NCBI GenBank assembly: GCA_937870635.1
Contig: CALMZP010000026.1
Location: 1-49,958 of the forward strand
DNA length: 49,958 nt
Source: an uncultured Acidobacteriota bacterium
GTDB lineage: Bacteria > Acidobacteriota > Thermoanaerobaculia > Gp7-AA8
Reading direction: 5' to 3'
A model generated the notes under the pieces. That model did not search any database. It saw only the letters and a list, made by a program, of their open reading frames with translations, and was not told the DNA's origin. Of the stretch, positions 1-8,592 are shown piece by piece. Within the stretch, counting starts at the first letter, position 1; every line of letters begins with the position of its first letter. The position numbers and the translations under genes were made by a program.

Positions 1-351
1 GCAAATACGAACAAGCGGGCGCGCGCAGGCGCAAGAGCCGCGCGCACCACACCCGTCCGCGCCAAAGCAGAAGAGGTCGTCGCGACACCCGCCCTGGTGA
101 CGACCGATGTCTCGTCGTGGAACAGCGCCAATGATGACCAGGGAGGCGGCGACGAGGGGCGCGAGCGTGTGATGCTCGACCCGATTGTCGATTTCGATCC
201 ATCGCTGCTCGACCAGCTCAACGCCTTCGATGCGGCGGATGCCGACGACCTGTTCGACCTCGACCGCATCGCCGAGATGGCGAAGGATGTGGGCGCGGGA
301 AATCTCGTCAGTGGTGATGATGCGTTCCGACGAGGCTTCGTGAGCGAATGA
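1..351 (+). CDS. C-terminal part of an unknown protein (5' end outside window)
   Basis: The frame is open from base 1, so this is the last 116 codons of a longer gene; the ATG-like start at 97 need not be real. The visible protein begins with a basic Ala/Arg/Thr-rich stretch and ends in a very acidic part rich in Asp, Phe and Leu (for example DADDLFDLDRIAEM). No family was recognised. Its TGA stop overlaps the ATG of the kinase fragment (ATGA at 348-351), which suggests translational coupling with a signalling gene. It belongs to the first ~560 bases, which may not be contiguous with the rest of the window in the source genome. Confidence 0.5.
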   Translation, partial: ANTNKRARAGARAARTTPVRAKAEEVVATPALVTTDVSSWNSANDDQGGGDEGRERVMLDPIVDFDPSLLDQLNAFDAADADDLFDLDRIAEMAKDVGAGNLVSGDDAFRRGFVSE

Positions 352-569
352 CACAGACGCATGAAGACCGCCTGCTGGGGATGCAGTTTGGCTCCTACCG
401 CTTGCAGCGTTTGATCGCAGCGGGGGGGATGGCGCGCATCTATGAAGCGGAAGATGTCGTCCTCAACCGCGCGGTGGCGGTCAAGGTGCTTAATCTCGAA
501 GGCAACCCCGATACCACGATGGCGGTGCGCTTCCAGCGCGAGGCGAAGGCGGTCGCCAAACTCGACCAT
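348..569 (+). pseudogene. N-terminal fragment of a Hanks-type Ser/Thr protein kinase, cut at a junction
   Basis: The first ~74 residues match the N-lobe of bacterial Ser/Thr kinases: a glycine-rich loop (LIAAGGMARIYEAED), the VAVKVL strand with the ATP-binding Lys, and the helix-C segment FQREAKAVAKLDH, where PN(I/V) would normally follow. At 567-570 homology stops abruptly and the frame runs on for about 30 unrelated residues to a stop at 662. Those residues are antisense to the methyltransferase gene. The catalytic loop (HRD), DFG and everything later are missing, so no active kinase can be made. The cut coincides with the switch into methyltransferase sequence on the opposite strand. Confidence 0.75.
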
Positions 570-1643
570 GATCCAGCGACGGCGCATCTTGTGAGCCACG
601 GCACCAGAAGTACCCGATCCAGCGAAGGAATCAAGAACAAGATCACCTGTAACCGTTGCTAGTCGAAAAACCCGTTCCAACAGACGCTCCGGCTTAGGCG
701 TTTCAAAAACGTCATTCGCATTCAACGCTTTCGCTTCAAGTTTCGCTTCATGATTGTGACCAACCTCTTCTTCGAGCCAGAGTGTAGGCGCTGGCCGCTG
801 GGGATCATCGGCCAGAAACTGTTTCACATAAATCTCCCATCTACCGTCGCGTCTGACGAAGTCGAGCTCACCGAGTCTTGAGAGCGATTCACTCTGCTTC
901 CAACGCCAGCGACCCTCCGTACCGTCAGGTTTCAACGGCCATACTTCCGAAGCATCCGGCGCCGGTATCGGATACCACATCGACGGCCGATCTTCCCGAA
1001 GTGATTCAGACCCTTCTTTCCTCAGTGACCGGCGCCGGTAATATTTACCAACGCGATCATCGAAGTAACCAAATTGCGCACGGTTTTGAGAGGCGTTCAG
1101 ACGGTTCAGCGCGAACGCTGCGTCTTTCCGATAAACCAAAATGTGATCGTGACTCACGCTGAACCCGCTGGCATCCATGCGCTCGCTGTACACCTTCTGC
1201 CAGATGCAATTGGCGACGAAGTTGTCGCGTCCGAATACTTCGTCTGCAATGACTTTGAGGTAATGAGCTTCGTTATCGTCGATTGTGATCCAAAGCGATC
1301 CGTCAATCGCCAGCAAGCGACGTAAAGCTTCAAGCCGTTCTCGCATCATCGAGAGCCACAGCGAGTGTTCAAGTCCGTCGGGATACTGCGCAAACGCTGA
1401 TCCCGTGTTGTATGGCGGGTCGATGAAAACGCACTTGACCTTCCCGGCAAACTCCTGCTCGAGCGCCTTGAGCGCCAGCAGGTTGTCGCCGAAGATCAAC
1501 CGGTTGTCGAAGATGTCGTTCGGGCCGCGGCGGGCGGCGTGATGGGAGAGCGATGGGTCCTCGAGCAGGATTCGCGGCTCGAGGCGCGCGCGCTCATCCT
1601 TGCCGATCCATGTCAGCTCCAGCCTGGTTCGTCTCGTCGTCAT
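560..1643 (-). CDS. Site-specific DNA methyltransferase (adenine-type, Mod-like), C-terminus lost at junction
   Basis: Translating the minus strand from the ATG at 1643 gives an uninterrupted frame that stays open to the left edge of the window. The early region has IFGDNLLALKALEQEF, then catalytic motif IV as DPPYNTGS near residue 76. The SAM-binding motif I comes late, as LDSFAGSGTSGAVAHKM near residue 335, followed by RRRWIMVE. This DPPY-before-FxGxGT order and the DPPYNTG form are typical of N6-adenine or N4-cytosine methyltransferases related to type III Mod. From about base 560 leftward the frame is antisense to a kinase gene, so the natural C-terminus is missing. The start codon overlaps the stop of the ATPase gene (ATGA, 1640-1643). 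Residues between the motifs, encoded by AT-richer DNA, probably form the target-recognition part. It likely marks self DNA for the neighbouring helicase and ATPase. Confidence 0.85.
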
Positions 1644-4006
1644 CGGACCATTGAAGGCGGCGACCCAGAGAGAGCGGCGCGGAAGGATTTGTAGTGCTTC
1701 CAGAACGTCTCCAATTCGCCGATGGAGACCTTCAGCTTGCCGTTGGTGCCGGCATGTCGCGGCCAGTTCAGGATGGCATGACCCCGCAGGATCGCATACG
1801 AAGGATGGGCCTTTGCGGATTCGTCGAAATCCTCCTGCGCGGCGGACCACAACTGCCCGATCGTCGCCGGCGCGACCGATCCATCTTTCTTGATCTTGAG
1901 TTTGACCGCGCCGCCTCCGTCGCAGAGACGTTCGCAGAGCCAGCGTTCCGCGGTGCTCATCATCAATTGCGCAACGACTTCCGCCGGCTCGCCGTCGCGG
2001 AGGCGGCGCTCGATATCCTCGTCCGGTGGGACGTCGTCCTGGAATCGCACTCCCGTCTCCAGCATCCACGGCTTCAGCCTCAGGAAATGCCAGTTACCGT
2101 TCGATGCCAGAGCAGCTTTCATCTCCGAGAAGAATACTTCGTCATGGGTCGTGACGATGACCTGGTGACTCTGAAGATACTGATCGATCACATGCACGAG
2201 GTTCAGACGGTGGGAGGCGTCGTAGGACGACATGATGTCATCCAGCACCACGAACGGAAAACCTGCGTTGAAGCGGCGGACGGCCGCGAGATAGATCGCC
2301 AACCCGAGCGAATTGAGCTGGGAATCGCTCAGGTATCCGGAGGGGGGAACTCCTTCGACCCCGAAGAGCGAGACTGTCACGCTCATCGACTTCTTGTCGT
2401 CCGAGACATCGACGTCGACGACCGGGACGTGTTCGTCGTTTCCGCGAAGCGCTGCATAAATGGCCCGAACATCGCTCTCCAGCTGTTCGATGATCGCCTT
2501 GACATGCGCGCGGACCTCGGCGCGAATGGCGGCAGCCACCATCTTGTACTGCTCGGCCACCCGTTCGAGCTGACGCTCCTCGGCATCTGCCTTCGTCCAC
2601 TCATCGCGCACGTCGATCAGCTTGCTGACGCTGACCAGAAGGGCCGCATAGGGCGAACCAGCTTCCTTTCGAAGGCGCTCCGCCTGCGTCGACGCATGCT
2701 TGACGGCGGGCTTGACTATGAGTCCCATCTGGTCGATGGCTGAGCGAAGGCTCCGATCGAACTCCGATGGACCGGCCTTCGACTGCGACGCCGCGGCCTT
2801 CACGTCTGACAACGCGTCACGGAGGGCGCTTAACGTTGGATCGTCCAGGTTTTCCAGCGCGCGCGTGACCATCGCGATCGCACCATTCATCGCGGCGCGA
2901 TCCTGAGTCAGTCTGGCGACCGAGGCCTTCAGCCGGTCTTCGGCCTCCGATAGAGCCTGAAGGCCGGCAAGAGACTTCTCCAGTCTGGTCAGGACTGACT
3001 TCCGCGAGACCGCGGCGTCGAAGGGGCGGCTGCAGACAGGGCAGTGATCGTCATGAGCGGCCGTCAGATGGTCGCGCGCCTCTGACCAGAGCGCGAGCAG
3101 CCCGGAATTGCTGCTCGCTTCTTTCAATCTCTCAACGTCAGCATGCGCCGCCGCGCGATGTGCGGACTGCCGAGTCATGGCGGCGAACGGCGACTCATCG
3201 GAGGAGAGCGATCGCAGCGCTTCGACGACCGTTTCGTATTGAGCCAGCAGCGAGCGCGTCGCCTCGCTCGATTGGGCGGCTTCGATCTCGGCTTCGACAC
3301 GCTCGAGCTCCGAGAGCTTGGCGAGCGTTTTGATCCGGCCGGCAGTGACGGACGTGATTTCACCGTTGATCCATTTCACGAGTGCAGGAGCGCTCCAGCT
3401 CTGAAGCTTGCGGTTCGTCAGGGTTTCGATGCTCCGGTCATGAACGGCTTTGGCTTCAGTTGGCCTTCTCCAGTCATCCTTTCTGATCTTCCCTTCGATC
3501 TTCGTGAGCGCGTCCTGTAACTCCGTAAGCCGGGACAATCCGACCCAGCGGGCCAGGATCGTGTAGCGGTCGGCGCCCTTGACGTCGGCCACGAAGGTCT
3601 TCATCTCCCACGATCGCATCAGCATCGGCACCGGCGAGGTCTCGAGGATCCGAATCGACTCGTTCGGAAGTTCCGAGGCGGTGCCGGATCCATTCGCCGT
3701 CCGGCGAACGACACTTCCGTCAGCCAGCTCGAATTCGACCTCGGTTCTCACCTTGCGGCTGGCCGCTCTGGCGTGGACGAGAGCCGATGCGCCGGCGAAG
3801 TTTTCGTTCTGCTTCTTCTTGAGGCGGCCGATCAGACCGTCCGCCGCGAAGAAAAACTCGATGGCGTCGGCGATGCTGCTCTTGCCGCTTCCGTTGTCGC
3901 CGAAGACGCAGACGCTGACCGGCCGCTTGCCGGCCGACATCGCGATTTCCCGCCGCTCGAGGAATCCCCGGCACGCCTGGAGCGAGATCTTCCGGATGGC
4001 GGTCAT
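1640..4006 (-). CDS. SMC/Rad50-like AAA ATPase of a defence-type operon
   Basis: The 788-residue protein has an ABC-type split ATPase. Walker A is GDNGSGKSS at residues 36-44; the long middle is rich in Glu, Lys, Ala and Arg and fits coiled coil. In the middle lies a CPVC pair near residue 320, like the zinc hook of Rad50. The C-terminal half carries a signature-like LSDSQLNSLG near 558, Walker B VVLDDIMSSYD near 585, and a His switch VIVTTHDEVFF. About 150 further residues follow (WERL/WPRHAG region) that I do not recognise. Proteins of this type bind and bridge DNA and often work with nucleases or helicases in phage defence. The gene overlaps the 64-residue gene upstream and the methyltransferase downstream by 4 bases each, so the products are probably made together. 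No nuclease motif is evident in the chain. Confidence 0.8.
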   Translation of the reverse strand: MTAIRKISLQACRGFLERREIAMSAGKRPVSVCVFGDNGSGKSSIADAIEFFFAADGLIGRLKKKQNENFAGASALVHARAASRKVRTEVEFELADGSVVRRTANGSGTASELPNESIRILETSPVPMLMRSWEMKTFVADVKGADRYTILARWVGLSRLTELQDALTKIEGKIRKDDWRRPTEAKAVHDRSIETLTNRKLQSWSAPALVKWINGEITSVTAGRIKTLAKLSELERVEAEIEAAQSSEATRSLLAQYETVVEALRSLSSDESPFAAMTRQSAHRAAAHADVERLKEASSNSGLLALWSEARDHLTAAHDDHCPVCSRPFDAAVSRKSVLTRLEKSLAGLQALSEAEDRLKASVARLTQDRAAMNGAIAMVTRALENLDDPTLSALRDALSDVKAAASQSKAGPSEFDRSLRSAIDQMGLIVKPAVKHASTQAERLRKEAGSPYAALLVSVSKLIDVRDEWTKADAEERQLERVAEQYKMVAAAIRAEVRAHVKAIIEQLESDVRAIYAALRGNDEHVPVVDVDVSDDKKSMSVTVSLFGVEGVPPSGYLSDSQLNSLGLAIYLAAVRRFNAGFPFVVLDDIMSSYDASHRLNLVHVIDQYLQSHQVIVTTHDEVFFSEMKAALASNGNWHFLRLKPWMLETGVRFQDDVPPDEDIERRLRDGEPAEVVAQLMMSTAERWLCERLCDGGGAVKLKIKKDGSVAPATIGQLWSAAQEDFDESAKAHPSYAILRGHAILNWPRHAGTNGKLKVSIGELETFWKHYKSFRAALSGSPPSMVR

Positions 4007-4197
4007 TTGCCACCGGCCCGGCGCATGGCCAGCTTGTAGAGAGAAAGCTCCAGACTTTCGACCCGTTCGAGAGGATCGGGGTCGTTCAACAGAAGCTCGA
4101 TGACCTGTTCGGTCACCTCCCCATCAAGATCCTTCCGAACTTTCAATTTTGCCGCGACCCCTTCGAGAAACTCCTCTCCGTTCATACGATCTCCCAT
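4003..4197 (-). CDS. Small protein of the helicase-ATPase-methyltransferase operon
   Basis: This is a 64-residue protein with no recognised domain: soluble, charged, predicted mostly helical (EEFLEGVAAKLKVRK, then EQVIELLLNDPDPLERVE). It overlaps the end of the helicase gene by 16 bases and the start of the ATPase gene by 4 (ATGA at 4003-4006). Such double overlap strongly suggests it is a true gene and a stoichiometric partner. It may be an adaptor between helicase and ATPase; that is inference from position only. Confidence 0.65.
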   Translation of the reverse strand: MGDRMNGEEFLEGVAAKLKVRKDLDGEVTEQVIELLLNDPDPLERVESLELSLYKLAMRRAGGK

Positions 4198-7055
4198 CGG
4201 ATGACGAACAGCCGTTCACTTTTCACTTCGTGCCTGAGACGCGCCTCGACCGCGCTGATCAGCGACTCCTTCTCGCGCTCGATCTGATCCTCCGCCTCGA
4301 ACAGCTCCCGGCGCTTCCGCGAAACGTGGCTCTCGATCTCTTTCGCTTTCCGCTGCAGCGCCACCTTCGCATCCAGCGTGGACTCGAGGCGCGACTGTTT
4401 CTTCAACGCCGCGATCTCGGCCTTGAGTGTTTTCAATTCCGCTTCGAGAGCCTTCTTGCGATCGTCGGCCCAGCGATCCAGCTTTTCGATCTCTTCCTCG
4501 AAATACGTCGTGTTACGCTCACTGATCGCAGCCAGCAGGCGAGAACGGCTGGCGGCCGAAATTTCGGTGATCCGCTCCACGGCGCCGGCCGGACTCACAG
4601 ACTCCGCGATCACGTCTCCCGGCACATCCAGCATCTTCTCGAACGCTTCCTGGCTGACTTCATCACCGTTCGATACGAAGCCGGAGAGGAGAATGTGATC
4701 TTCCTGCTGCTGGTGCGAATCGAGCGTTACGACATCGGCGGCCAACCAGCCTGATTCGCCTCGCAACTGCTCGACGAGCGAGACCTTCCCCGTCACCTTC
4801 CCATAGTCGAAGCGGACGTGGGCGACAGGCAACTCCCGCGCCTTGATCGTCTTGATGATTGACTCCGCAAGCGGATCGCCGAGGCGGTAGGGGTGATAGC
4901 CGTCCGCGGCACGATCGCGCAGGTGCAGCCGGTACGTTCCAGTCGCTGCCTCCGGGCAGCCCGCGATACGATTCGGAACGAAAAACCGCAGCGACTCCTC
5001 GTCGAAGCGGGCCAGACCCTCGAGCTCCTTCCGGGTGACTCTCCAAAGCCAGCGCTCCAGGCGGCCGAGGCGCTCACCTGTTTTGTCGTGAGTGAGCTTG
5101 AGCCGCTGATGAACCTCTTCATCGAAGTTCTCCAGCAGTGTTGCTCGCGTGGCGGTCATCCGGCTCTCGATCTCTTCACCCAATTCCGCCTGGAGCCGGT
5201 TGAATGCAGCGTCGATCTCTGCCGGCGTCCGGCACGACTGATAGATTGAGGCGATCCGTCGCTCGAAATCGACGCCTGACTCCAGCGCACCCAGGACTTC
5301 GTCGGAAGCGCCGAAGACTCCACTGAAGAGACGGAACTTCTCGGACAGGAGATCGAAGACTCTCTGGTCCGCGGCGTTTCCGCGGTTGACGAAGTTGATC
5401 ACGACGACGTCGTGCTTCTGACCGTAGCGGTGACAGCGCCCGATCCGCTGCTCGATCCGTTGCGGGTTCCACGGCAGGTCGTAGTTGACGACAAGCGAAC
5501 AGAACTGCAGATTGACACCCTCGGCGGCCGCTTCCGTGGCGATCATGATCGCCGCGTCGGTGCGGAAGTGTTCGATGAGCGCCGCGCGCATGTCGACGTC
5601 TTTGCGACCGGTAACGATGTCCTTCCCTTCATGTCGTAGTTTCCACGCCTTGTAGATCTCAGCCGAAGCGGCATCGGTGTTCGTGCCGTTGAACGTCATC
5701 ACGCGTCCGCTGTGACCGTTCGCCTGAAGCAATTCGATCAGGTACTGCTGGGTGCGCCGCGATTCGGTGAAGATGACCGCCTTTTCGAACGCGCCGAGCT
5801 CGCGGAGCTTTTCGAAGCCGGCGCGCAGCGCCTGAAGAAGGGCCTGTCCCTTGGCATTTTCCGTGATTGAGGAGGCCAGATCACGAAACCGAGCCAGATC
5901 ACGCATCTCCGCCTCGACCGCGGCGGCGTCGACGGGTGTGATCTCCCCGGGGGCAGGCTCTCCATCCTCGCTCCATTCCTCTGCGGTTTCGTCCAGCGAT
6001 TCGAAGTCTCTTCCCACCTCCTCGGTCGAGGAGGGAGGAAGGCCGTCGCGCAGCGCCTCGACGCGAGCACGAAGCGACTCGAGCGTTCCCGCGATGGCGA
6101 ACGACGAAGATGCGAGCAGTTTGCGAAGGATCAGGATGATCAGCGCGCGCTGGCTCCTGCGCAGCGCGAAGATCTCATCGCGGCGGAGATACTCGCTGAC
6201 CTCTTCGTAGAGCTTCTGTTCAGCGGCGCTGGGAGTGAAGTCGTACGTCATCGGCACGCGTGCGGTGTACCGGACGTACTCCTGCACCTGCCGGCGCAGT
6301 GTCCGCTGACAGACGGGGCGGATGCGCTGGCGAAGCTCCTGGAACTCCCGCGGCCCGAGGGCTCCTCGCAAGTACTGCTGCCGGAAGGAATCGAGGCCGC
6401 CGAAGAGGTGCTCGTCGAGGAAGCTGGTCAAGGCGTAGAGCTCGAGGAGAGTGTTCTGGAGCGGCGTTGCAGTGAGCAGCACCTTCCCTCTCGCATCGCG
6501 AATGGCCTCTTTGATGGCGACGGCGATCTTGTTGCCGCTCTTGAGGACGTTCCGCAGACGGTGGGCCTCGTCGATGACCACCAGATCCCAGGGGACGGCT
6601 GCGATCATCGCCTGGGCCGTTCGCGCGAAATGATAGGACGCGATGACGATTTTTCCGGTGGAGTGCAGAGGGTTGGCCTCACCTCCCCTCAGCGCCGCGT
6701 TGAACCGCCTCGAATCGAAGATCTCGGACTCGAGGAAGAACTTCTCGGCGAGCTCCTGAGCCCATTGTTTCCTGAGGGTCGTGGGAACGATGACCAGAAT
6801 TCGCCGGCGCCCTTCAGCCCAAAGCTGACTGATGATCAGTCCCGCTTCGATCGTCTTTCCCAGTCCTACCTCATCCGCGAGAAGGGCGCCGCGAGAAAGC
6901 GGCGAACGAAACGCGAACAGGGCCGCGTCGATCTGGTGCGGGTTGAGATCGACCGTAGCGTTGAGAAGCGAAGCGCTGAGCTTGTCGGGATCGTCGGAGG
7001 GCCGGCGCCGCGAGAGGGCATGGGCGTAGTACTTCGTGTGGAAATCGGTGTACAT
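4182..7055 (-). CDS. SNF2-family DEAH helicase/translocase, first gene of the defence-type operon
   Basis: The 957-residue protein has a full superfamily 2 core of the SNF2/RapA sort: NPHQIDAALFA (Q-motif-like), Walker A DEVGLGKT at residues 61-68, DEAH at about 159-162, LLTATPLQN (motif III), and in the second RecA lobe ATEAAAEGVNLQ and IEQRIGRCHRYGQ (motifs V and VI, near 535). A C-terminal coiled-coil stretch rich in Glu and Lys ends in ERLFVIRWEIV. It probably translocates on duplex DNA using ATP. The SNF2 helicase plus adenine methyltransferase pairing recalls the DrmD and DrmMI parts of class 1 DISARM, but the DISARM core genes drmA, drmB and drmC are not in the window. An SMC-like ATPase is present instead, so I do not assign it to DISARM. 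A promoter lies just upstream at 7092-7120. Confidence 0.85.
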   Translation of the reverse strand: MYTDFHTKYYAHALSRRRPSDDPDKLSASLLNATVDLNPHQIDAALFAFRSPLSRGALLADEVGLGKTIEAGLIISQLWAEGRRRILVIVPTTLRKQWAQELAEKFFLESEIFDSRRFNAALRGGEANPLHSTGKIVIASYHFARTAQAMIAAVPWDLVVIDEAHRLRNVLKSGNKIAVAIKEAIRDARGKVLLTATPLQNTLLELYALTSFLDEHLFGGLDSFRQQYLRGALGPREFQELRQRIRPVCQRTLRRQVQEYVRYTARVPMTYDFTPSAAEQKLYEEVSEYLRRDEIFALRRSQRALIILILRKLLASSSFAIAGTLESLRARVEALRDGLPPSSTEEVGRDFESLDETAEEWSEDGEPAPGEITPVDAAAVEAEMRDLARFRDLASSITENAKGQALLQALRAGFEKLRELGAFEKAVIFTESRRTQQYLIELLQANGHSGRVMTFNGTNTDAASAEIYKAWKLRHEGKDIVTGRKDVDMRAALIEHFRTDAAIMIATEAAAEGVNLQFCSLVVNYDLPWNPQRIEQRIGRCHRYGQKHDVVVINFVNRGNAADQRVFDLLSEKFRLFSGVFGASDEVLGALESGVDFERRIASIYQSCRTPAEIDAAFNRLQAELGEEIESRMTATRATLLENFDEEVHQRLKLTHDKTGERLGRLERWLWRVTRKELEGLARFDEESLRFFVPNRIAGCPEAATGTYRLHLRDRAADGYHPYRLGDPLAESIIKTIKARELPVAHVRFDYGKVTGKVSLVEQLRGESGWLAADVVTLDSHQQQEDHILLSGFVSNGDEVSQEAFEKMLDVPGDVIAESVSPAGAVERITEISAASRSRLLAAISERNTTYFEEEIEKLDRWADDRKKALEAELKTLKAEIAALKKQSRLESTLDAKVALQRKAKEIESHVSRKRRELFEAEDQIEREKESLISAVEARLRHEVKSERLFVIRWEIV

Positions 7056-7091
7056 GGGACACGTGTGCCGGATCGACGGACGGGTGGCCCT

Positions 7092-7120
7092 AGATTATGA
7101 CTGACGAATTTGGAAAACAA
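7092..7120 (-). promoter_or_regulatory. Sigma70-type promoter of the helicase operon
   Basis: On the minus strand, TTGTTT (7115-7120) and TAATCT (7092-7097) are separated by exactly 17 bases. Transcription would begin near 7085, about 30 bases before the ATG at 7055. It is the only clear promoter in front of the four overlapping genes, which supports a single transcript. No good Shine-Dalgarno sequence is visible before the ATG. Confidence 0.6.
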
Positions 7121-7140
7121 CACGGAAACTGGACGCGGGA

Positions 7141-7173
7141 GGGATGGGTGGTGCCCAGGGCACGGAATTGAAC
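7141..7173 (-). repeat. Partial duplicate of the tRNA-Phe 3' end (probable attachment-site remnant)
   Basis: These 33 bases repeat 8281-8312 with one substitution and one inserted C. The copied part spans from the T-loop region of tRNA-Phe through the encoded CCA and about eight bases beyond. Only the 3' end is present; the sequence to the right (7174 on) does not continue as tRNA. Direct copies of a tRNA 3' end are the classic footprint of site-specific integration. No integrase gene is in the window. Confidence 0.8.
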
Positions 7174-7351
7174 TTTGCTCGTAACACACTAATACTCAGT
7201 AGTTTATGATCTGAACAACCTTTTCATACCCCAGGGCGTACCCCCACGCACGACAGGGTCGGCGGACCCGGGAACTTCGCTGGCACGTTCCGTGGTTCAA
7301 TATTGCGTAGGCACAGCGGCCGGAATAGGATTTCCGCGCCGGAGGCACAGC

Positions 7352-7621
7352 ATGCTGGACAAGGAGCGGGAGTATTTCGCTCAGCATCAAACTGAATTGC
7401 AACGAGAGCATCCCGACAAGTTCGTGGTGATCGTAGGCGACCGCCTTGCCGGTGCTTTTCCAACTCAAGAAGAGGCAATCGCGTTTGGCGCTCGTGAGTT
7501 CGGTTTGACTCCGTTTTTAGTTCGAAACGTGAACCAGCCGGCCAACGTCGAAGTACGAGTGCCAGCCCTCGTGTTGGGAATCCTGCGCGGTGCCAATCCT
7601 ACATACACAATACGAAGCTGA
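7352..7621 (+). CDS. Small DUF5678-like protein, partner of the aspartic protease
   Basis: The 89-residue protein starts at the ATG at 7352, chosen because GGAGG lies six bases upstream (7341-7345); the frame is open further left. The middle reads DKFVVIVGDRLAGAF followed by PTQEEAIAFGAREFG. That beta-hairpin plus helix pattern resembles the short DUF5678 family (PGKWVAI-type proteins). No membrane segment or signal peptide is seen. Its last 32 bases overlap the start of the protease gene, so the two are probably co-translated. The pair is the only coding content between the two tRNA-Phe 3'-end copies. Function is unknown. Confidence 0.7.
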   Translation: MLDKEREYFAQHQTELQREHPDKFVVIVGDRLAGAFPTQEEAIAFGAREFGLTPFLVRNVNQPANVEVRVPALVLGILRGANPTYTIRS

Positions 7622-8075
7622 AGCTCAGCAGCCAGACGGGACCAAGGTCAAGGTTGATCCAAAGGTCGCCTTGCAGATGCAGGGGCCTGTAGTTCAGGTC
7701 ATCTTCGGCTTGGCGTCCTCTTTCGCGCAGCAACTGATTCAACAAGGGCAGGCTGTTCCGAACCCCATCTCTGGATTAGCTTTGATAGATACAGGGGCTT
7801 CCGCGACATGCATCGACGACTCAGCCGCGAAGGGCATGGGCCTTCCCGTGATCGACGTCGTGGAAATGATGTCCGCATCTCACGCAGCTGTGCCAGCTAA
7901 CGTTTATCCGATCCAGCTTCAGTTGATTGGGACTCCGATTCGGGTTGAGATTCCACGGGCGTTGGGCGCGGAATTGAAAACCCAAGGCATTATTGCGCTG
8001 ATCGGACGTGACTTCCTTCAGAACTGCACCCTTCACTACAACGGATTCACGGGCTCCCTTACCCTATCGATCTAA
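7590..8075 (+). CDS. Retropepsin-like aspartic protease
   Basis: The 161-residue protein has the catalytic ALIDTGASAT motif (DTGA, near residue 67) of single-domain retroviral-type aspartic proteases, and a later hydrophobic-hydrophobic-Gly element IALIGRDFL that matches the conserved ILG strand. One DTG per chain implies an active homodimer. No signal peptide is seen, so it is probably cytoplasmic. The start at 7590 lies inside the end of the preceding small gene in another frame. Substrate is unknown; co-occurrence with the 89-residue protein suggests that one regulates or is cut by the other, which is inference. Confidence 0.75.
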   Translation: MPILHTQYEAEAQQPDGTKVKVDPKVALQMQGPVVQVIFGLASSFAQQLIQQGQAVPNPISGLALIDTGASATCIDDSAAKGMGLPVIDVVEMMSASHAAVPANVYPIQLQLIGTPIRVEIPRALGAELKTQGIIALIGRDFLQNCTLHYNGFTGSLTLSI

Positions 8076-8288
8076 CAGAGATCGTCCTTACTGCTATCCG
8101 GTACAGGAGCTTTGCTTTTCTGCCGTCCCTCCAAACCTCGCGAGCGAGTCCGACAGCTACGATGAACTTGTAGAAGTCCTTTACGTCGGGGTGTATGTCG
8201 CGGACCTCGGCCCGAGTGAGTTCGGTACGGTTTGAACAGATTACGGGCAAGGATCGGACTTTGGTGAACGTTGCTGGAAGGGGATTGG

Positions 8289-8364
<76 letters not shown>

Positions 8365-8389
8365 TTACAGGCGGGCAAAAACGGCGCGC

Positions 8390-8418
8390 ACCATAGCACG
8401 CGCTGGCTCGGGTGTAAA
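8390..8418 (-). promoter_or_regulatory. Promoter of tRNA-Phe
   Basis: On the minus strand, TTTACA (8413-8418) and TATGGT (8390-8395) lie 17 bases apart, about 25 bases upstream of the mature tRNA 5' end. Confidence 0.6.
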
Positions 8419-8466
8419 TGCAGGCAGGGTGCATTTTCATTCCGGTCTGACGTTTGGCCTGGTCGG

Positions 8467-8552
8467 GGGCTTCGAGAGTGATTCGACCCTCGACCTTCGG
8501 GGTTCCAGTGCGCGGTGAGACCAAAGGTCGAAGGTCGAATCGTCCCGAAGCC
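8467..8552. repeat. Inverted repeat built on CGACCTT heptamers
   Basis: Left arm 8467-8500 and right arm 8523-8552 are near-complementary over about 30 bases, with a 22-base loop. The inner parts of the arms are tandem 7-base units (CGACCCT CGACCTT on the left, AAGGTCG on the right). It lies between the tRNA-Phe promoter and the 3' end of the prenyl synthase gene. Confidence 0.75.
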
Positions 8553-8592
8553 AGCACCCGTGAGACGTACGACCGGTCGAAACGAACGCCAG

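Noticed and set aside
1694-2743. A 349-codon plus-strand frame
   Set aside because: Shadow of the SMC-like ATPase on the opposite strand, which has intact Walker A, Walker B and CPVC.
4182-7055. Assigning the operon to class 1 DISARM because of the SNF2 helicase and adenine methyltransferase
   Set aside because: No drmA, drmB or drmC is in the window, and the SMC-like ATPase and 64-residue gene are not part of DISARM as I know it.
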